NCBI GenBank assembly: GCA_012064385.1
Contig: QRDG01000408.1
Location: forward strand, 558,001 to 622,000
Length of the DNA stretch: 64,000 nt
Source of the DNA: Puccinellia tenuiflora
Taxonomy: Eukaryota > Streptophyta > Magnoliopsida > Poales > Poaceae
Direction of reading: 5' to 3'
Shown here: in pieces, positions 35,130 through 46,812 of the stretch
Layout: every line of letters begins with the position of its first letter
Numbering within the stretch: position 1 is the first letter of the stretch
The notes under the pieces: model-generated
Databases searched by the model: none
What the model was told of the DNA's origin: nothing
The model's input: the letters and a program-made list of their open reading frames with translations, nothing else
Translations under genes and position numbers: made by a program

Positions 35130-36163
35130 TAATCTCGAACAATTGAAAAACAAAAAAAAGGCCTTATAATACCTAACGGAGGGAGTATCTAGGTATCTCC
35201 TTATATGGACGCATGATTCGAAATGTTTAACTCTACCATGAATATCCGACTAAGTTACACTTTTGTGAATTGCTTTGGTGAACATCATATTGTTCTATGA
35301 TCTGTCGTAAAGTTGTATTATTAGTAGTTGGGTGGTACCTTTCTAATAATAGAATTACTTCAAGCTTGGTAGTATAATGTGTACTAAAACTCACTCCTAA
35401 TAAAGCCACATCACCATCGAAATTATAGCCAATAGATCAGACTCGATTAAAATTGTGATCCTTGTGTTTTGAATACATGACATCATTTTATTAGAGTAGG
35501 CACCTTTTCATTGTAAGGATGGAAGTTTATAACCCTTCGCTTTGTTTCATGAATTAAATGGAAAACATGTGCCAGAGTTAATCATGATTGATAGTTTTGT
35601 TGGCAATTCATACATTTCACGACACGCTGGTATTTAAGAAGTACCTTTCTGTTCCCTTTTATAGGAAGCTTTGGCAGGCTTAATTAGCTTGCCAAAACGT
35701 TGTATAAAAGGAACAGAGGGAGTAAGTACTGAATAACAGGCAATTTTGTAGCATCATGTAGCGTCACCCTATAAATTGCTGTCTTGGACACTACTAACAA
35801 GTGGAATACTGTCCGAGTGCAGGCGTCGTTGATTGAGGGTGAAGCTGAAGATCACCTCTCAGCGTGGGTGTCATGGTGCTTCCATCTCTCTGAAAAGATC
35901 GTCTGTTAGGCACTAGTGAGGCGTAACTCTACATGCATGATTTGTATGACCTCGTGAGATTAACATCGGAGTTCCAAATGCTTATGCATGGTAAAAGAAG
36001 GCCGAAAGGCACAGTTCCAAAAAACAAAAGAATGCCCTCCGATAACCAATAATTATTAGTAGTAGCCAAAGTAACGTTGGTCGAATGGAAAACACGCCAG
36101 TGCAATGCAATGCATGCGTATATATCTTTGTCCCTCTCGTCGTTTTCCTCTCGATCGGTCAAC
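35130..36163. other. Intergenic, with Stowaway remnants
   Basis: No supported gene. CTAACGGAGGGAGTA at 35173-35187 is one end of a Stowaway-type MITE without a partner. A complete small Stowaway lies at 35644-35722. The rest, including 35725-36163, has no recognised feature. Confidence 0.6.
35644..35722. mobile_element. Stowaway (Mariner-type) MITE
   Basis: The 79-bp element has inverted ends CTTTCTGTTCCCTTTTATA and TATAAAAGGAACAGAGGGAG and is flanked by TA dinucleotides (35642-35643, 35723-35724), the target duplication of the superfamily. The centre holds a second inverted pair (TTGGCAGGC, GCTTGCCAA). Confidence 0.75.
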
Positions 36164-36164
36164 N

Positions 36165-36615
36165 ACACCTCTGTCATCTTCGGAGAAGATCATAGCGCGA
36201 GAGGGAGTTTTATTGGGATCTGATGATAGCACCAAATACAGGAGCATGGTCGGTGCGCTCTAATATCTTACTCTTACATGACCGGATATTTCTTATATAG
36301 TCAATAAAGTCTGTCAGAACTTGCATGCTTCCACTACGGTACATTGGACTGCCGCTAAACGTATATTGAGATATGTTAAGCATACATCAGGTATTGTACT
36401 AACCTTCATGAAGTCCAACTCTACATTGTTTAGTGCTTTCTCCGATTTAGACTGGGCAGGCTGTGTTGATGATAGCCGGTCAACTGGTGGTTTTGCTGTT
36501 TTCTTTGGACCAAATCTTATTTCCTGGAGTGCAAAGAAACAAGCCACAATATCTCGCTCAAGCACTGAGGCAGAGTACAAGTCTCTGGCAAATGCTACGG
36601 CTGAGATGATATGGG
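36165..36615 (+). repeat. Duplicated Copia RNase H segment (copy 1)
   Basis: About 451 bp repeat 38213-38663 with roughly 11 differences. The segment covers the end of RT and the first half of RNase H (FSDLDWAGCVDD, SRSSTEAEYKSLANAT). It begins one base after the only N of the window (36164) and switches at ATATGGG (36609-36615) into the integrase tail of element H. It is thus in a place where RNase H does not belong. Confidence 0.85.
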
Positions 36616-38938
36616 CATGTTAAGTGCCTTGAATTGTCCACTGGACGCGTATATATCTCACGTGATGTCTCTTTGATAAGGTTGTTTTCCCCTTTGCGTC
36701 TCTTCATCCTAATGCTGTTGCTTTGCTTCGAAAAGAAATTCTTCTCCTTAATTCGTCTCTTCGTCGTTTTGACTAGGTGAATGAACTTATTGATGACGTG
36801 AACATGGCTAATACTCATGCTACTAACCCACTTGCTAGAACTATTTGTGTAGTTCCACAGGTTGCAGCATAAAAGAGAGGAGAAAATTCGGGACAAAACG
36901 GTTCTCAAAATCCGTCATATGATTCTGGCACACAATCAGCACAAGAGGACGAAAATACAGGACACGAGGTGGATTCTGTGACTGGATCTGCTCTGGGATC
37001 AGCAGCCTCGGATCACCCACCGACCAATCATTGGCCGCCTGCATCACCTGCGGCGTCCGGTCATCACAGCTCCAGGCGTGCGTCGACGCCTGCTCCAACT
37101 GGATCTCCTTTGCGCAGCTCCTCTGTGGCCGGACCGAGTGCCACGGATTCGGCCACACCGTCGGCCGCAGGATCCTCTACGGCGCCCTCCCAACCCGAGC
37201 CGGGGTCTACATCTTTGATCATGCAGATTGCGCCATGCAGCCCTGCTGCTCCCGACCGCGCCAGGCAGGCGGGATCCTCTTCTGATCCCTCCCGTTTAGC
37301 TTTTGGTGTGGCCGCACCTTCTCGTCCAGCAACTCGTGCCTCTAAAGGAATTCATCAACCCAAAGAATACAAAGACGGCACTGTTCGATGGTGTCTCTCG
37401 ATTGTTTCTGACGAGCCAACAAATTTGCATGCTGCGATGGACAATGCAAATTGGAAAAGTGCCATGGATGAGGAGTATGATGCACTTGTTAAAAATAGAA
37501 CTTGGAGGTTGGTTCCTCCGCGACATGGTACAAATATCATTGACTGTCGCTGGATCTATAATATCAAGAAAAGAGCAGATGGTTCTATTGATAGATATAA
37601 GGCTCGACTCGTAGCCAAAGGATTTAAGCAACGATACGGAATTGATTATGAGGATACCTTCAGCCCTGTTGTCAAGATTGCTACTGTTAGACTTGTTTTG
37701 GCACTATCTGTTTCTCGGGGGTGGAGTTTGCGACAGTTGGATGTCAAGAATGCGTTTTTTCATGGCGTTCTGGAAGAGGAGGTCTATATGAGACAACCAC
37801 CTGGGTATGAACATAAAGTCAAGTAAAATTATGTTTGCAAACTTGACAAGGCAATCTACGGACTCAAACAAGCGCCTTGTGCGTGGTATTCCCGGCTAAG
37901 TTCTCAACTTCTTAAGCTTGGTTTCGTTGCTTCCAAGTCTGATACGTCCTCATTCATCTACCGCAAGGCTGCCGTCACCATCTATATGCTTATTTATGTT
38001 GATGATATTATTGTTGCCAGCTGTTCACAAGCCGCTACAAATACTCTACTGGCAGACTTGAGAGAGGAGTTTGCTTTGAAAGATCTTGGTGATCTTCATT
38101 ACTTTCTGGGAATTGAAGTTCAGAAAGTTCGAGAGGGTCTAGTTCTTACAAGACCAAGTATGCTCAAGATATTATAGCATGAGCTGGCATGCAGGGCTGC
38201 ACAGGGGTGTCGACACCTCTGTCATCTTCGGAGAAGATCATAGCGCGAGAGGGAGTTTTATTGGGATCTGATGATAGCACCAAATACAGGAGCATGGTCG
38301 GTGCGCTCTAATATCTTACTCTTACATGACCGGATATTTCTTATATAGTCAATAAAGTCTGTCAGAACTTGCATGCTTCCACTACGGTACATTGGACTGC
38401 CGCTAAACGTATATTGAGATATGTTAAGCATACATCAGGTATTGTACTAACCTTCATGAAGTCCAACTCTATATTGCTTAGTGCTTTCTCCGATTCAGAC
38501 TGGGCAGGTTGTGTTGATGATAGATGGTCAACTGGTGGTTTTGCTGTTTTTTTTGGACCAAATCTTATTTCCTGGAGTGCAAAGAAACAAGCCACGGTAT
38601 CTCGCTCAAGCACTGAGGCAGAGTACAAGTCTGTGGCAAATGCTACGGCTGTGATGATATGGGTACAATCGTTACTAAAAGAACTTGGTGTTAAGTTGAC
38701 TCAACCACCATGCTTGTGGTATGATAATCTGGGAGCAACGTATTTGTCAGCCAATCATGTGTTTCATGAAAGGGCAAAACACATTGAGATAGACTTCCAT
38801 TTTGCCATTGAGAGAGTTCTCAGAAAGGAGTTGGAAATTTGGTTTGTTCCTTCAAAGGATCAAGTTGCTGATGCTTTCACGCTTCCGGTTCGTAGCTTTG
38901 AGGAGTTCAAACATAATCTCAACTTGAGTAAGTTGTGA
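36614..38938 (+). pseudogene. Copia element H: integrase tail, reverse transcriptase, RNase H
   Basis: The order is the integrase end (CLELSTGRVYISRDVSF, 36623-36680), a Ser/Ala/Pro-rich linker, RT from 37380 (WKSAMDEEYDALVKNRTWRL, RQLDVKNAFFHG), a stop at 37824 (AAG to TAA context), then AIYGLKQAPCAWY and IYVDDIIVA. A stop at 38175 and several more follow until 38350. RNase H, 38369-38938, is open: FSDSDWAGCVDD, SRSSTEAEYKSVANAT, KHIEIDFHFAIERV and an end ADAFTLPV. Gag, protease and most of integrase are missing. At least five stops make it a pseudogene. Confidence 0.88.
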
Positions 38939-38940
38939 TT

Positions 38941-39120
38941 AAGGGAGGATTTTAGAATAGGAATAAGTCTTGTATTCCTATACATGATTGTAACTGACCT
39001 AGGGTCCAACTCCTAATGTAATTGTTAGCACACGCATATGTGCCTAATATAAATAGAACATCATGGGACTCGGGAGTTTATCCGAGTAGACCCAAATCCT
39101 ACCTGATCGTACGTTTTACA
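38941..39120 (+). mobile_element. Candidate polypurine tract and 3' LTR of H
   Basis: AAGGGAGGA follows the pol stop directly, then TTTAGAATAGGAATAAG, a form like a Copia LTR start with the first TG mutated. A TATA-like AATATAAATAG occurs at 39047-39057, and ACGTTTTACA ends a unit of about 170 bp at 39120. No second copy is present to confirm the borders. Confidence 0.45.
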
Positions 39121-39697
39121 ATACTTAGTCTTAAGTACGAACAGAATATTTTTGTTCTCTTCCCTGAATAGTTGTGTTCTCTATCTCTGTAAAGCTGCAT
39201 AATGTTTAATCTAGACAAGTTTTTTGACACCGTCAATGGGAGGCCATACAAGGAGACTAACACATCTTTAGACTTTATATACAGCAATATAGAAGAGCAA
39301 CTCGACAACATTCTATTACTGCAGAAGATATCGCCATTTTAAACGTGACAAGTGCATAAAAAACAGGGCGACATAAATTTCTAGAATCAATGGATAATCA
39401 TCAATCAATAGGAATAAAGTTATATTTGTATATAAAATAAATGGAGTAAAGAGCAGAAAATATAAGTAATTTCAAACATAGATACGCCATATGAGCAGAT
39501 AACAAGTAACCAAGATAATTAGTACAACTGAGCATTGGCCATTGGAATCGCTTGTGACTTACAAATTTTCCATGGCTAACAAAAGCCACAAAAAGGAAGA
39601 GAAAACTTTGGAATGCTAGGCGGACATACCCAAACCAGTGCCAAAGAACTAGCAGATTAGGGAGAAACCCAGCGACAACATGAAGCTGCAGCGACTT
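39121..39697. other. Intergenic, nothing recognised
   Basis: AT-rich sequence without a supported gene, repeat or structured element. Short ORFs here show no domain features. Confidence 0.5.
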
Positions 39698-40272
39698 TCA
39701 TTCATCCTCTGATTCATTGTCGTCTGATTCATCGTCCTCCAATTCATCGTCAGATGATAACCATTCCGCAAAACAGGGAACATAAGGAAGACCACCCAAG
39801 AATTCTCCAGAGGTGCACATGGTCCGGACTTCCTTGTTATCCATATCGTACGATATAGTCATCTCGTTGCCGTCAGTAATGTAAATCACATTCCGTTCCG
39901 GATGAATCGCAAACACCTCATAGAACCGAACAGAAGCTTGCGTATCAAACAGCTCATCAACGTCGTCGACGGTATGCTTCAGGCTCCACCTATCCTTGAG
40001 CGCCCACACGGAGAGCTGGCACTCGTCAGGATCGATATACCAGGCATGCAATAGGCCCTGAGAGCGCCCAATGGAGGTATCAGACGCACTTGAAGCGGCA
40101 GAGCGAGCGGTAGGGCACCCGCGAGAGGATCTCGATCAGGGGACCCTCGGGGACGCTCGCTGCCGGTGTCTTCTTCTGCCGGAAGAAGAGACGTACGGTG
40201 GTGGTTGCATTTAGTTATATTCCTGCAGGCGGCATCGCCTCCTTCGTTGTCTCTGGCGCGCGCGCGGCTGGC

Positions 40273-40549
40273 TGTCAGGACTAGAGTAGTACCGACGTTG
40301 GGCCGTTTCTGTCTCCGGGCTGTGTCCCATGAATGGGCCATATGAGCCTTGTAACCCGAGCCCAGGTGGACTCGGTGACATATATATGGATCGCCGTTGC
40401 TGTGCGTAAAGGGCAAGAAATAAGATGAATCTAAACCATTCCCCTCCTCTGTTCTCCTGAAACCTGAATCCCCTGCTTCTATCCCTTCCTGAACCTCGAT
40501 TTCCCTCCCGAATCTCCCTTCTGCTATCCTACCAAGTGGGTTCGTGACA
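40273..40549 (+). mobile_element. 5' LTR of Gypsy element E
   Basis: A 277-bp LTR from TGTCAGGACTAG to GGGTTCGTGACA. CTGGC (40268-40272) precedes it and is repeated after the 3' LTR (45763-45767), a perfect 5-bp target duplication. A TATA-like CATATATATGG lies at 40379-40389. Six substitutions by eye against the 3' LTR. Confidence 0.95.
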
Positions 40550-40553
40550 AAAT

Positions 40554-40566
40554 TGGTATCAGAGCT
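40554..40566 (+). other. Primer-binding site of element E
   Basis: TGGTATCAGAGCT follows the LTR after four bases; it matches initiator tRNA-Met over 12 bases. Confidence 0.85.
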
Positions 40567-40787
40567 GCGTTTTCCTCGGACGGGTGCGCAGATCGGAGCA
40601 GAAATTCACGAGAAACTTTGTTTCTCCTGGTCGTTTGGGTGCGATTCCGTGTGAATCGCGCAAAGTTCCTTCGAGGATACCCGCGATCGGTCGATTTCGC
40701 TTCGATTAGCACACTTCCTCCACACTGGCGCCTCGCAAAGGAGTCGATCAAGCTTAGGAGCAATTTCGGGAGCAAGTCACGAAGTCG

Positions 40788-42087
40788 ATGGAGAGCGTGG
40801 TGGAGCAGAACCAAGCGCTCACGGATATGATGAAGCAGCTCCTCGACGGCTTCAACGACCTCAAGGCCAAGCAGATCGAGACACGCGAGGCCATCGACGA
40901 GATCCGGGCGCGGACAGAGGCGGTGGAGGCGCGAGCAGCCGGGATCGGAGAACGAACGGCACCGACCCCTCCGACACCACCTTCACCGACCGATCCGGGC
41001 ACATCAACGCACACACCCCGCGCGATGGAGTCGTCATCACCGCCGTTCGTCGGACATGGGTCACATGACCACCGCGCTGCTACGCTTCACCGGGGTGATG
41101 CTCCGGGTATCCTTGCGATCCCGTTGCCAGCCCCGGGCACAGGTGCGATTCAATCCAGGCCAGCGAGTGCTGATTTTTATCGTACACGGCATGAGGAGTT
41201 CCGCGATGAGAGTGTGCGCGCACCTGCGCCCAAAATTGAGTTTCCCAAATTCGATGGGGAGAACCCAAAATTGTGGCAGCTGCAGTGCGAAACTTATTTT
41301 GAGGTGTTCCGAGTTCAGCCGTGTCTGCGTACGCGTTATGCTGTTCTCGGGTTCCAAGGGAATGCGGCTCTGTGGTTTCAGGGAGTGGAGGCCCAGGGCA
41401 AGGTAGAAGAGTGGAGTGAGATGTGTCGTCTAGTTCATGAGTACTTTGGCAAGAACAAGCAGGCAAGTTATAGACACCAGTTGCGAGTGCTTAGGCAAAC
41501 GGGTACAGTTTCTGAGGGCTTGTTTGATTTGAAGGATAGGAACCAATCCTTTAAAGGAATTTTAACATTTGGTGTGAGCTCATGTTTTTTTTCCTGTGAA
41601 ATATGAAGGATAGGAATCAATTCCTACATAGGAATAGGAATCCATTCCTTTGAATCAAACAAGCCCTGAGTATTGGGAAAAAAATTCTAGGCTTAGGCAC
41701 CAGTTGTTGCTGTATAATCCACACTTGGACGAGGGCCATTTCGTGGATGAGTTTATTGCCGGGTTGAGAGACGATATCCGTTCTGCAATTTGGTTACATC
41801 GCCCCCAAGAATTGGAAACTGCGCATTTGCTTGCCTTGATGCAGGAGGAAGAGGCAGTTCCACAGAAGAAACGTTCGTATGTCAAGCAGGATTACAAGCA
41901 TGATTACAAAGACACTGCCAAGAACAAATGGGTTTCTCGCAGTGTAGATGAGCAGAAGAATGACCCAAGAAATTTGATGGCCACAAAGGGGATGACAAAC
42001 TTGATGCCCTGAAAAGTTTCAGAAGGAGCAAGGGACTTTGCTTTACATGTGGGGAAAAATGGAATAGAGGTCACAAATGTCCAGAGA
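40788..42087 (+). pseudogene. gag of Gypsy element E, split by a MITE
   Basis: The ATG at 40788 opens a coiled-coil start (MMKQLLDGFNDLKAKQIETR), a Pro/Thr-rich linker, then the gag core: KIEFPKFDGENPKLWQLQCE, ALWFQGVEAQGKVEEWSEM. At 41516 a MITE interrupts the frame; after it the core resumes as YWEKNSRLRHQLLLYNPHLD and FIAGLRDDIRSAI. The MITE plus its 3-bp repeat is 154 bp, which accounts for the frame change. An independent frameshift near 41970 precedes the single zinc knuckle CFTCGEKWNRGHKC (about 42038-42080), which is in frame with pol. Confidence 0.88.
41516..41666. mobile_element. Tourist-like MITE in gag of E
   Basis: The 151-bp element starts GGGCTTGTTTGATTTGAAGG and ends CCTTTGAATCAAACAAGCCC, inverted ends of at least 14 bp, with more imperfect pairing inside (AATCAATTCCTACATAGGAA). 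The flanks share TGA (41513-41515 and 41667-41669), which fits a 3-bp duplication as in PIF/Harbinger elements, though TTA or TAA is usual; CTGAG can also be read as a 5-bp duplication with shorter ends. Gag sequence is continuous without it. Confidence 0.85.
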
Positions 42088-42089
42088 AA

Positions 42090-45000
42090 GTGCCTCTACA
42101 TGTGATTGAAGAATTATTGGAAGTTCTTCAAATTCAGCCACAGACAGACACTGCAGAAGATAGTTCATCTAACTCTGATGAGGAACCAGTCATGTTGTTG
42201 GGCAGGCCATCAGTCCAGGGCATGGCACGCAGGAAATCGTTCCAGTTACATGGCACAGTTGGGAAACATCATCTCCTGATTCTCATTGACTCTGGCAGTG
42301 TTTCTTCCTTCATCAATAGTGAGTTGGCTGATAAACTGCAATGTGCACGGCAAACGTTTCCTCCTGCAACTTATGTGGTGGCCAATGGGGCAAAAATGCA
42401 GTGCACTGAATTTGTACCTCAACTGGAATGGGGCACTCAGGGGCATTTGTTCAAACAAGATGTGAAGATATTGCCATTGGGATGTTATGACATGATATTG
42501 GGGGAGGATTGGTTGGATTCTCACAGTCCCATGTGGGTTCATTGGAAACGCAAGGTGATGAGGTTCTCTCATAATGGACATCGTATTACACTGCATGGAG
42601 TGACTGATAACATACAAAGTTGCAAGACTGTTAAACCCTCCAAATTGCAAGGACTGCAGAAAGTGGGAGCCATATCTCACATTGTAGAAGTAAGAGTTGC
42701 ACCTGATGGCCATACATTCCAGGTGCAAGCTCTGCCACATGACAACAAGGTCGATGAAACAGAGGAGATAATTCCAGAAATCAAGGATTTGCTCACAGAA
42801 TATGCTTCTCTGTTCGATAAACCTTCTGGTTTACCACCCACTCGCTTTGCTGATCACAGAATACCACTTGTACCAGGTGCACAGCCAGTCAAAGCTCGGC
42901 CTTATAGATATACCCCTCAGCAGAAGAATGAAATTGAGGCTCAAGTGAAGGAAATGCTAGCAACTGGTATAATTCAGATGAGTACTAGTCCTTTTGCATC
43001 CCCAGCATTATTAGTACGTAAGAAAGATGGCACTTGGCGTTTCTGTGTGGACTATAGGCAATTGAATAGTATAACAGTGAAACACAACCATCATGTGCCA
43101 ATAATTGAAGAGTTGATTGATGAGCTTCATGGTGCTTGTTGGTTTTCCAAACTCGACCTTCGGTCAGGATATCATCAGATACGAGTGGCAGAGGGTGAAC
43201 AATTCAAAACAGCTTTCCAAACACATCATGGTCTGTTCGAATTCTTGGTGATGCCTTTCGGGTTGACTAATGCCCCAGCCTCATTTCAAAGTCTTATGAA
43301 TCAAATTTTTGCTCCATTGCTGCGTAAATGTGTTTTGGTGTTTGTGGATGATATCTTGGTGTACAGCCCTTCGTTGGAGGAACACATTAAACATTTGAAG
43401 GCTGTGTTTACCTTGCTCCAAGAAAACCAGCTGCTACTGAAGCGTAGTAAATGTTCTTTTGCCTTACAAGAATTGGAGTATTTGGGACATGTAATTGGCA
43501 AGGCAGGGGTAGCCACAGATAAGGCCAAAGTACAAGCTGTGCTTCAATGGCCAGTGCCAAAGACAGTGAAAGAACTGCGTGGAATACTTGGATTGACAGG
43601 TTATTATCGCAGATTCATGAAGGACTATGGCATGATAGCCCGTCCATTGACACAACTTCTTCGCAAGGGTGCTTTGTTTGTGTGGGGTCCAGAGCAACAA
43701 CAAGCTTTTGATTTACTCAAGCAGCTCATGTCCACTACACCTGTGCTGGCCATTCCAGATTTCTCCCAGGGTTTTGTTCTAGAGACAGATGCCTGTAACA
43801 CAGGAATTGGTGCTGTGCTCATGCAAAATGGTCACCCCATTGCCTTTCTAAGTCAAGCTCTTTGTCGCCGCAATCAAACCCTGTCAACCTATGAAAAAGA
43901 GTGTATGGCAATCATCTTGGCAGTTGACAAATGGCGTGCATATTTGCAGCACAGGGAATTTGTCATCATGACTGATCATCAGAGTCTCCTTCACCTGACA
44001 GATCAACGTTTGCTAACTGGCATACAACATAAAGCGTTTGTGAAACTGATGGGTCTTCAGTTTTCCATCAAATACAAAAAGGGTAAAACTAATGCAGCAG
44101 CAGATGCTCTATCTCGCCAACCTGAAACACAGTCGGTTGCAGCTATTTCTACTAGCATTCCAGCGTGGATAGAAAACCTACAGAATGGCTATGGTGATGA
44201 CCCTCATGCTCAGAAATTATTGGTGGAATTAAGTTCAACACCTGGGATTGCCAATGAGGAAGGGTATGCTTTGACTGATGGTGTGTTGCGGTACAAAGGG
44301 CGCGTCTGGGTTGGACACAACCAGTTGGCCCAGAAGCACATCTTACAAGCGTTGCATTGCAGTGGACTGGGTGGACATTCAGGAATTAGACCCACATATG
44401 AGCGTATCAAGCAACTATTCGCGTGGCCCAAAATGAAAGCATCAGTTCAACAATTTGTCGCAGCATGTGGCATATGCCAGCAAGCTAAGGTGGAACATGT
44501 GAAAAGCCCAGGTATGCTCCAACCGCTGCCAATTCCTACGCACCCTTGGGAAATGGTGAGTCTGGACTTTATAGAAGCTCTGCCCAAATCACACAACTGT
44601 AATGTCATCTTGGTAGTCATTGATCGCTTCTCGAAGTATGGTCATTTCATACCATTGGCTCACCCATTCACAGCATTGCACGTTGCTCAGGCATTCATCA
44701 ACTCCATTTATCGCATTCATGGACTGCCAAGGATCATTGTATCTGATAGGGATCGAATTTTCACAAGCACATTCTGGCGGGAGCTGTTCCGTTTATCTGA
44801 CACAGCGTTACACATGAGCTCATCGTATCATCCACAGACGGATGGCCAGACTGAGAGGCTGAATCAATGTCTCGAGACGTATCTCAGGTGTGCAGTTCAT
44901 CAGAATCCAAAAAAAATGGTACGATTGGCTTCCTTTGGCAGAACATTGGTACAATACTACCTTCCACTCATCATTGGGCAAGACACCTTTTGAAGTGGTG

Positions 45001-45456
45001 TTTGGTAGACAGCCGCGGCAACTGGGAATTGTATCTGATAGCAAGGGCATTGCTCCTGATTTGGACACGTGGTTGGCTAATCGTACTGAAATGTTAGAAG
45101 TGTTGAAACAACAGCTGGCTCGAGCACAGAAGCGAATGAAGAAGCAAGCGGATCGTCATCGCTCTGAGCGTCACTTCGCGGTAGGTGATCTGGTATACCT
45201 CAAACTCCAACCATTTGTTCAGCAATCAGTGGAAAAACGCACATGTCAGAAGTTGGCGCTTCGATACTTTGGACCATACAAAGTCTTGGCACGGGTTGGA
45301 GCGGTGGCATACAGACTGGAGCTACCAGAGTCAAGCAAGATTCACAACGTCGTCCATGTGTCGCTGCTCAAGAAGCATGTGCCTCCCGTCCAAGAGGAAG
45401 CCGAGTCATCTCAAGCCATCCAAGAACCTGCTGCAACAATGGATCCACCGGCATGA
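42090..45456 (+). pseudogene. pol of Gypsy element E (protease to integrase)
   Basis: One frame is open for 967 residues (42090-44993): protease LILIDSGSVSSFI (about residues 60-80), RT with WRFCVDYRQLNS, FSKLDLRSGYHQI and the catalytic FVDDILVYS, RNase H with FVLETDACNTGIGAVL and MTDHQSLLHL, the integrase zinc domain (HSGIRPTYERI ... CGICQQAK) and core (VSLDFIEALP, VVIDRFSKYGHF, SDRDRIFTS, HPQTDGQTERLN). A frameshift at an A-run (44909-44916) moves the last part to another frame, 44890-45456, with FHSSLGKTPFEVVFG and FGPYKVLARVGAVAYRLELP. No clear chromodomain follows. Order RT-RH-INT, short LTRs and size suggest a Reina-like chromovirus, as inference. Confidence 0.93.
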
Positions 45457-45485
45457 GGGCATGCCGGTTCTGAAGAGGAGGGCAT

Positions 45486-45762
45486 TGTCAGGACTAGCGT
45501 AGTACTGGCGTTGGGCCGTTTCCGTCTCCGGGCTGTGTCCCATGAATGGGCCATCTGAGCCTTGTAACCCGAGCCCAGGTGGACTCGGTGACATATATAT
45601 GGATCGCCGTTGCCGTGCGTAAAGGGCAAGAAATAAGATGAATCTAAACCATTCCCCTCCTCTGTTCTCCTGAAACCTGAATCCCCTGCTTCTATCCCTT
45701 CCTGAACCTCGATTTCCCTCCCGAATCTCCCTTCTGCTATCCTACCAAGTGGGTTCGTGACA
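45486..45762 (+). mobile_element. 3' LTR of Gypsy element E
   Basis: 277 bp, equal in length to the 5' LTR, after the polypurine stretch GAAGAGGAGGGCAT. It ends GTTCGTGACA and CTGGC follows. The complete element is 5490 bp. Confidence 0.95.
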
Positions 45763-45803
45763 CTGGCCTGACGGGAATAGAACGCCGGCGGCTGTGTGGA
45801 CAT

Positions 45804-46318
45804 ATGGAGAACCGCATTATGACTCTTTTTCAGTTATGATTTGCATCAATTGTTTTGGGCCGTAACTGCATGCATGCTTCCATAATTTCCGTAAAAGCTA
45901 ATTAAGTACGTACGTGGGGTACCCGTCATATTTGAACTCTTCGGCCTTCTCCTACAATGAGGCCGGACTAGGTAGGATCAGAGAAAATTGTAAATTAAAA
46001 ATCTAAGAATGACCTTACAAAACGAATACACGGATTTAATCTTCCAAAATATAAAATGATATAGACAAATAGGGCCCTAAATCAATTGCTGCTACACACG
46101 GCCAAATCATGTAGTGGATGGAGGGATGTAGATTATCTGGTATACAATAGAAAAACATATATGAGAAACAAAGAATCATTATCCACATAGCAAGATATAT
46201 ACAGCCTTTTGCGTGGGGATTTATGATTTTTTTATATGTATTTTTCAACGAAGTTCCTGAATTTATTCATGAGCTTATATACATCCGGAATATACAAACT
46301 TTTTATTATTGGACCTGG
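45804..46318. other. Intergenic, nothing recognised
   Basis: Upstream side of the split F-box remnant, then AT-rich sequence. No gene, promoter or repeat could be supported. Confidence 0.5.
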
Positions 46319-46528
46319 CAGGGCCGGCCCTGAGATTTTCGGGGCCATGTTCGAAACTAAAATTTTGGGTTCTTAATATAGATATCATATAATGAAATTT
46401 TATATTGTCAATAACACGTAAAATATATTGTCAATGACACGCAAATACAACCAAAATCAATAAGCATATTTCAAGTAACTTATACATATTTTCTTAAAAA
46501 ATTCTTCTAAATTGGTTGTTCATCAACA

Positions 46529-46812
46529 CTAGCACACTATGTATGTTCTAGCTACATTCTCAGAGCCACCTACATTGCTATCGCCGATGTTGGTGTCGAT
46601 ATTTTCTTCATGTTGATCAGATTCAAAATTTATATTTGTTGGTTGCTCTTCCTCCACGGCAATTATCGCCAACTCATCATTTGGATTTATCGAAACACCA
46701 GTATCCCTCTTGAGCAATTTATGAGTATCTCCTTTCTGTGCTTGTACCAATTCTCAATACGCTTTGCTCTTTTCCTTTTAGCGCTACCAGATGGATACGA
46801 TCTAGACGACAT
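46529..46812 (-). pseudogene. hAT transposase N-terminal remnant
   Basis: Minus strand from the ATG near 46810: a basic start (MSSRSYPSGSAKRKRAKRIE), then after a small frame break near 46755 an acidic, Asn/Asp-rich stretch (46750-46529, with IGDSNVGGSENV) that stops just as the transposase body would begin. Basic starts of this form are seen in hAT transposases of the zinc-finger MYM-like group; this assignment is an inference. A 5' leader intron is plausible, donor GTGAGT at 47226-47221 and acceptor TTTTTTTAG at about 46829. The catalytic part and BED or dimerisation domains are absent. Confidence 0.55.

Larger units (their letters stand above)
39698..45803 (-). pseudogene. F-box gene remnant split by Gypsy element E
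   Basis: The minus-strand gene starts at 45801-45803 (MSTQPPAFYSRQA), is interrupted by E (40273-45762), and resumes at 40272. An F-box motif, LIEILSRVPYRSLCRFKCV, is readable at 40145-40085 in a different frame from the start. It passes directly into a C-terminal part (LSVWALKDRWSLKHTVD, FAIHPERNVIYI, LPYVPCFAEW) with an acidic tail and stop at 39698. F-box proteins link substrates to SCF ubiquitin ligases. The long middle region between F-box and C-terminus is missing, so the gene was already defective by internal deletion and frameshift apart from the insertion. Confidence 0.75.
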
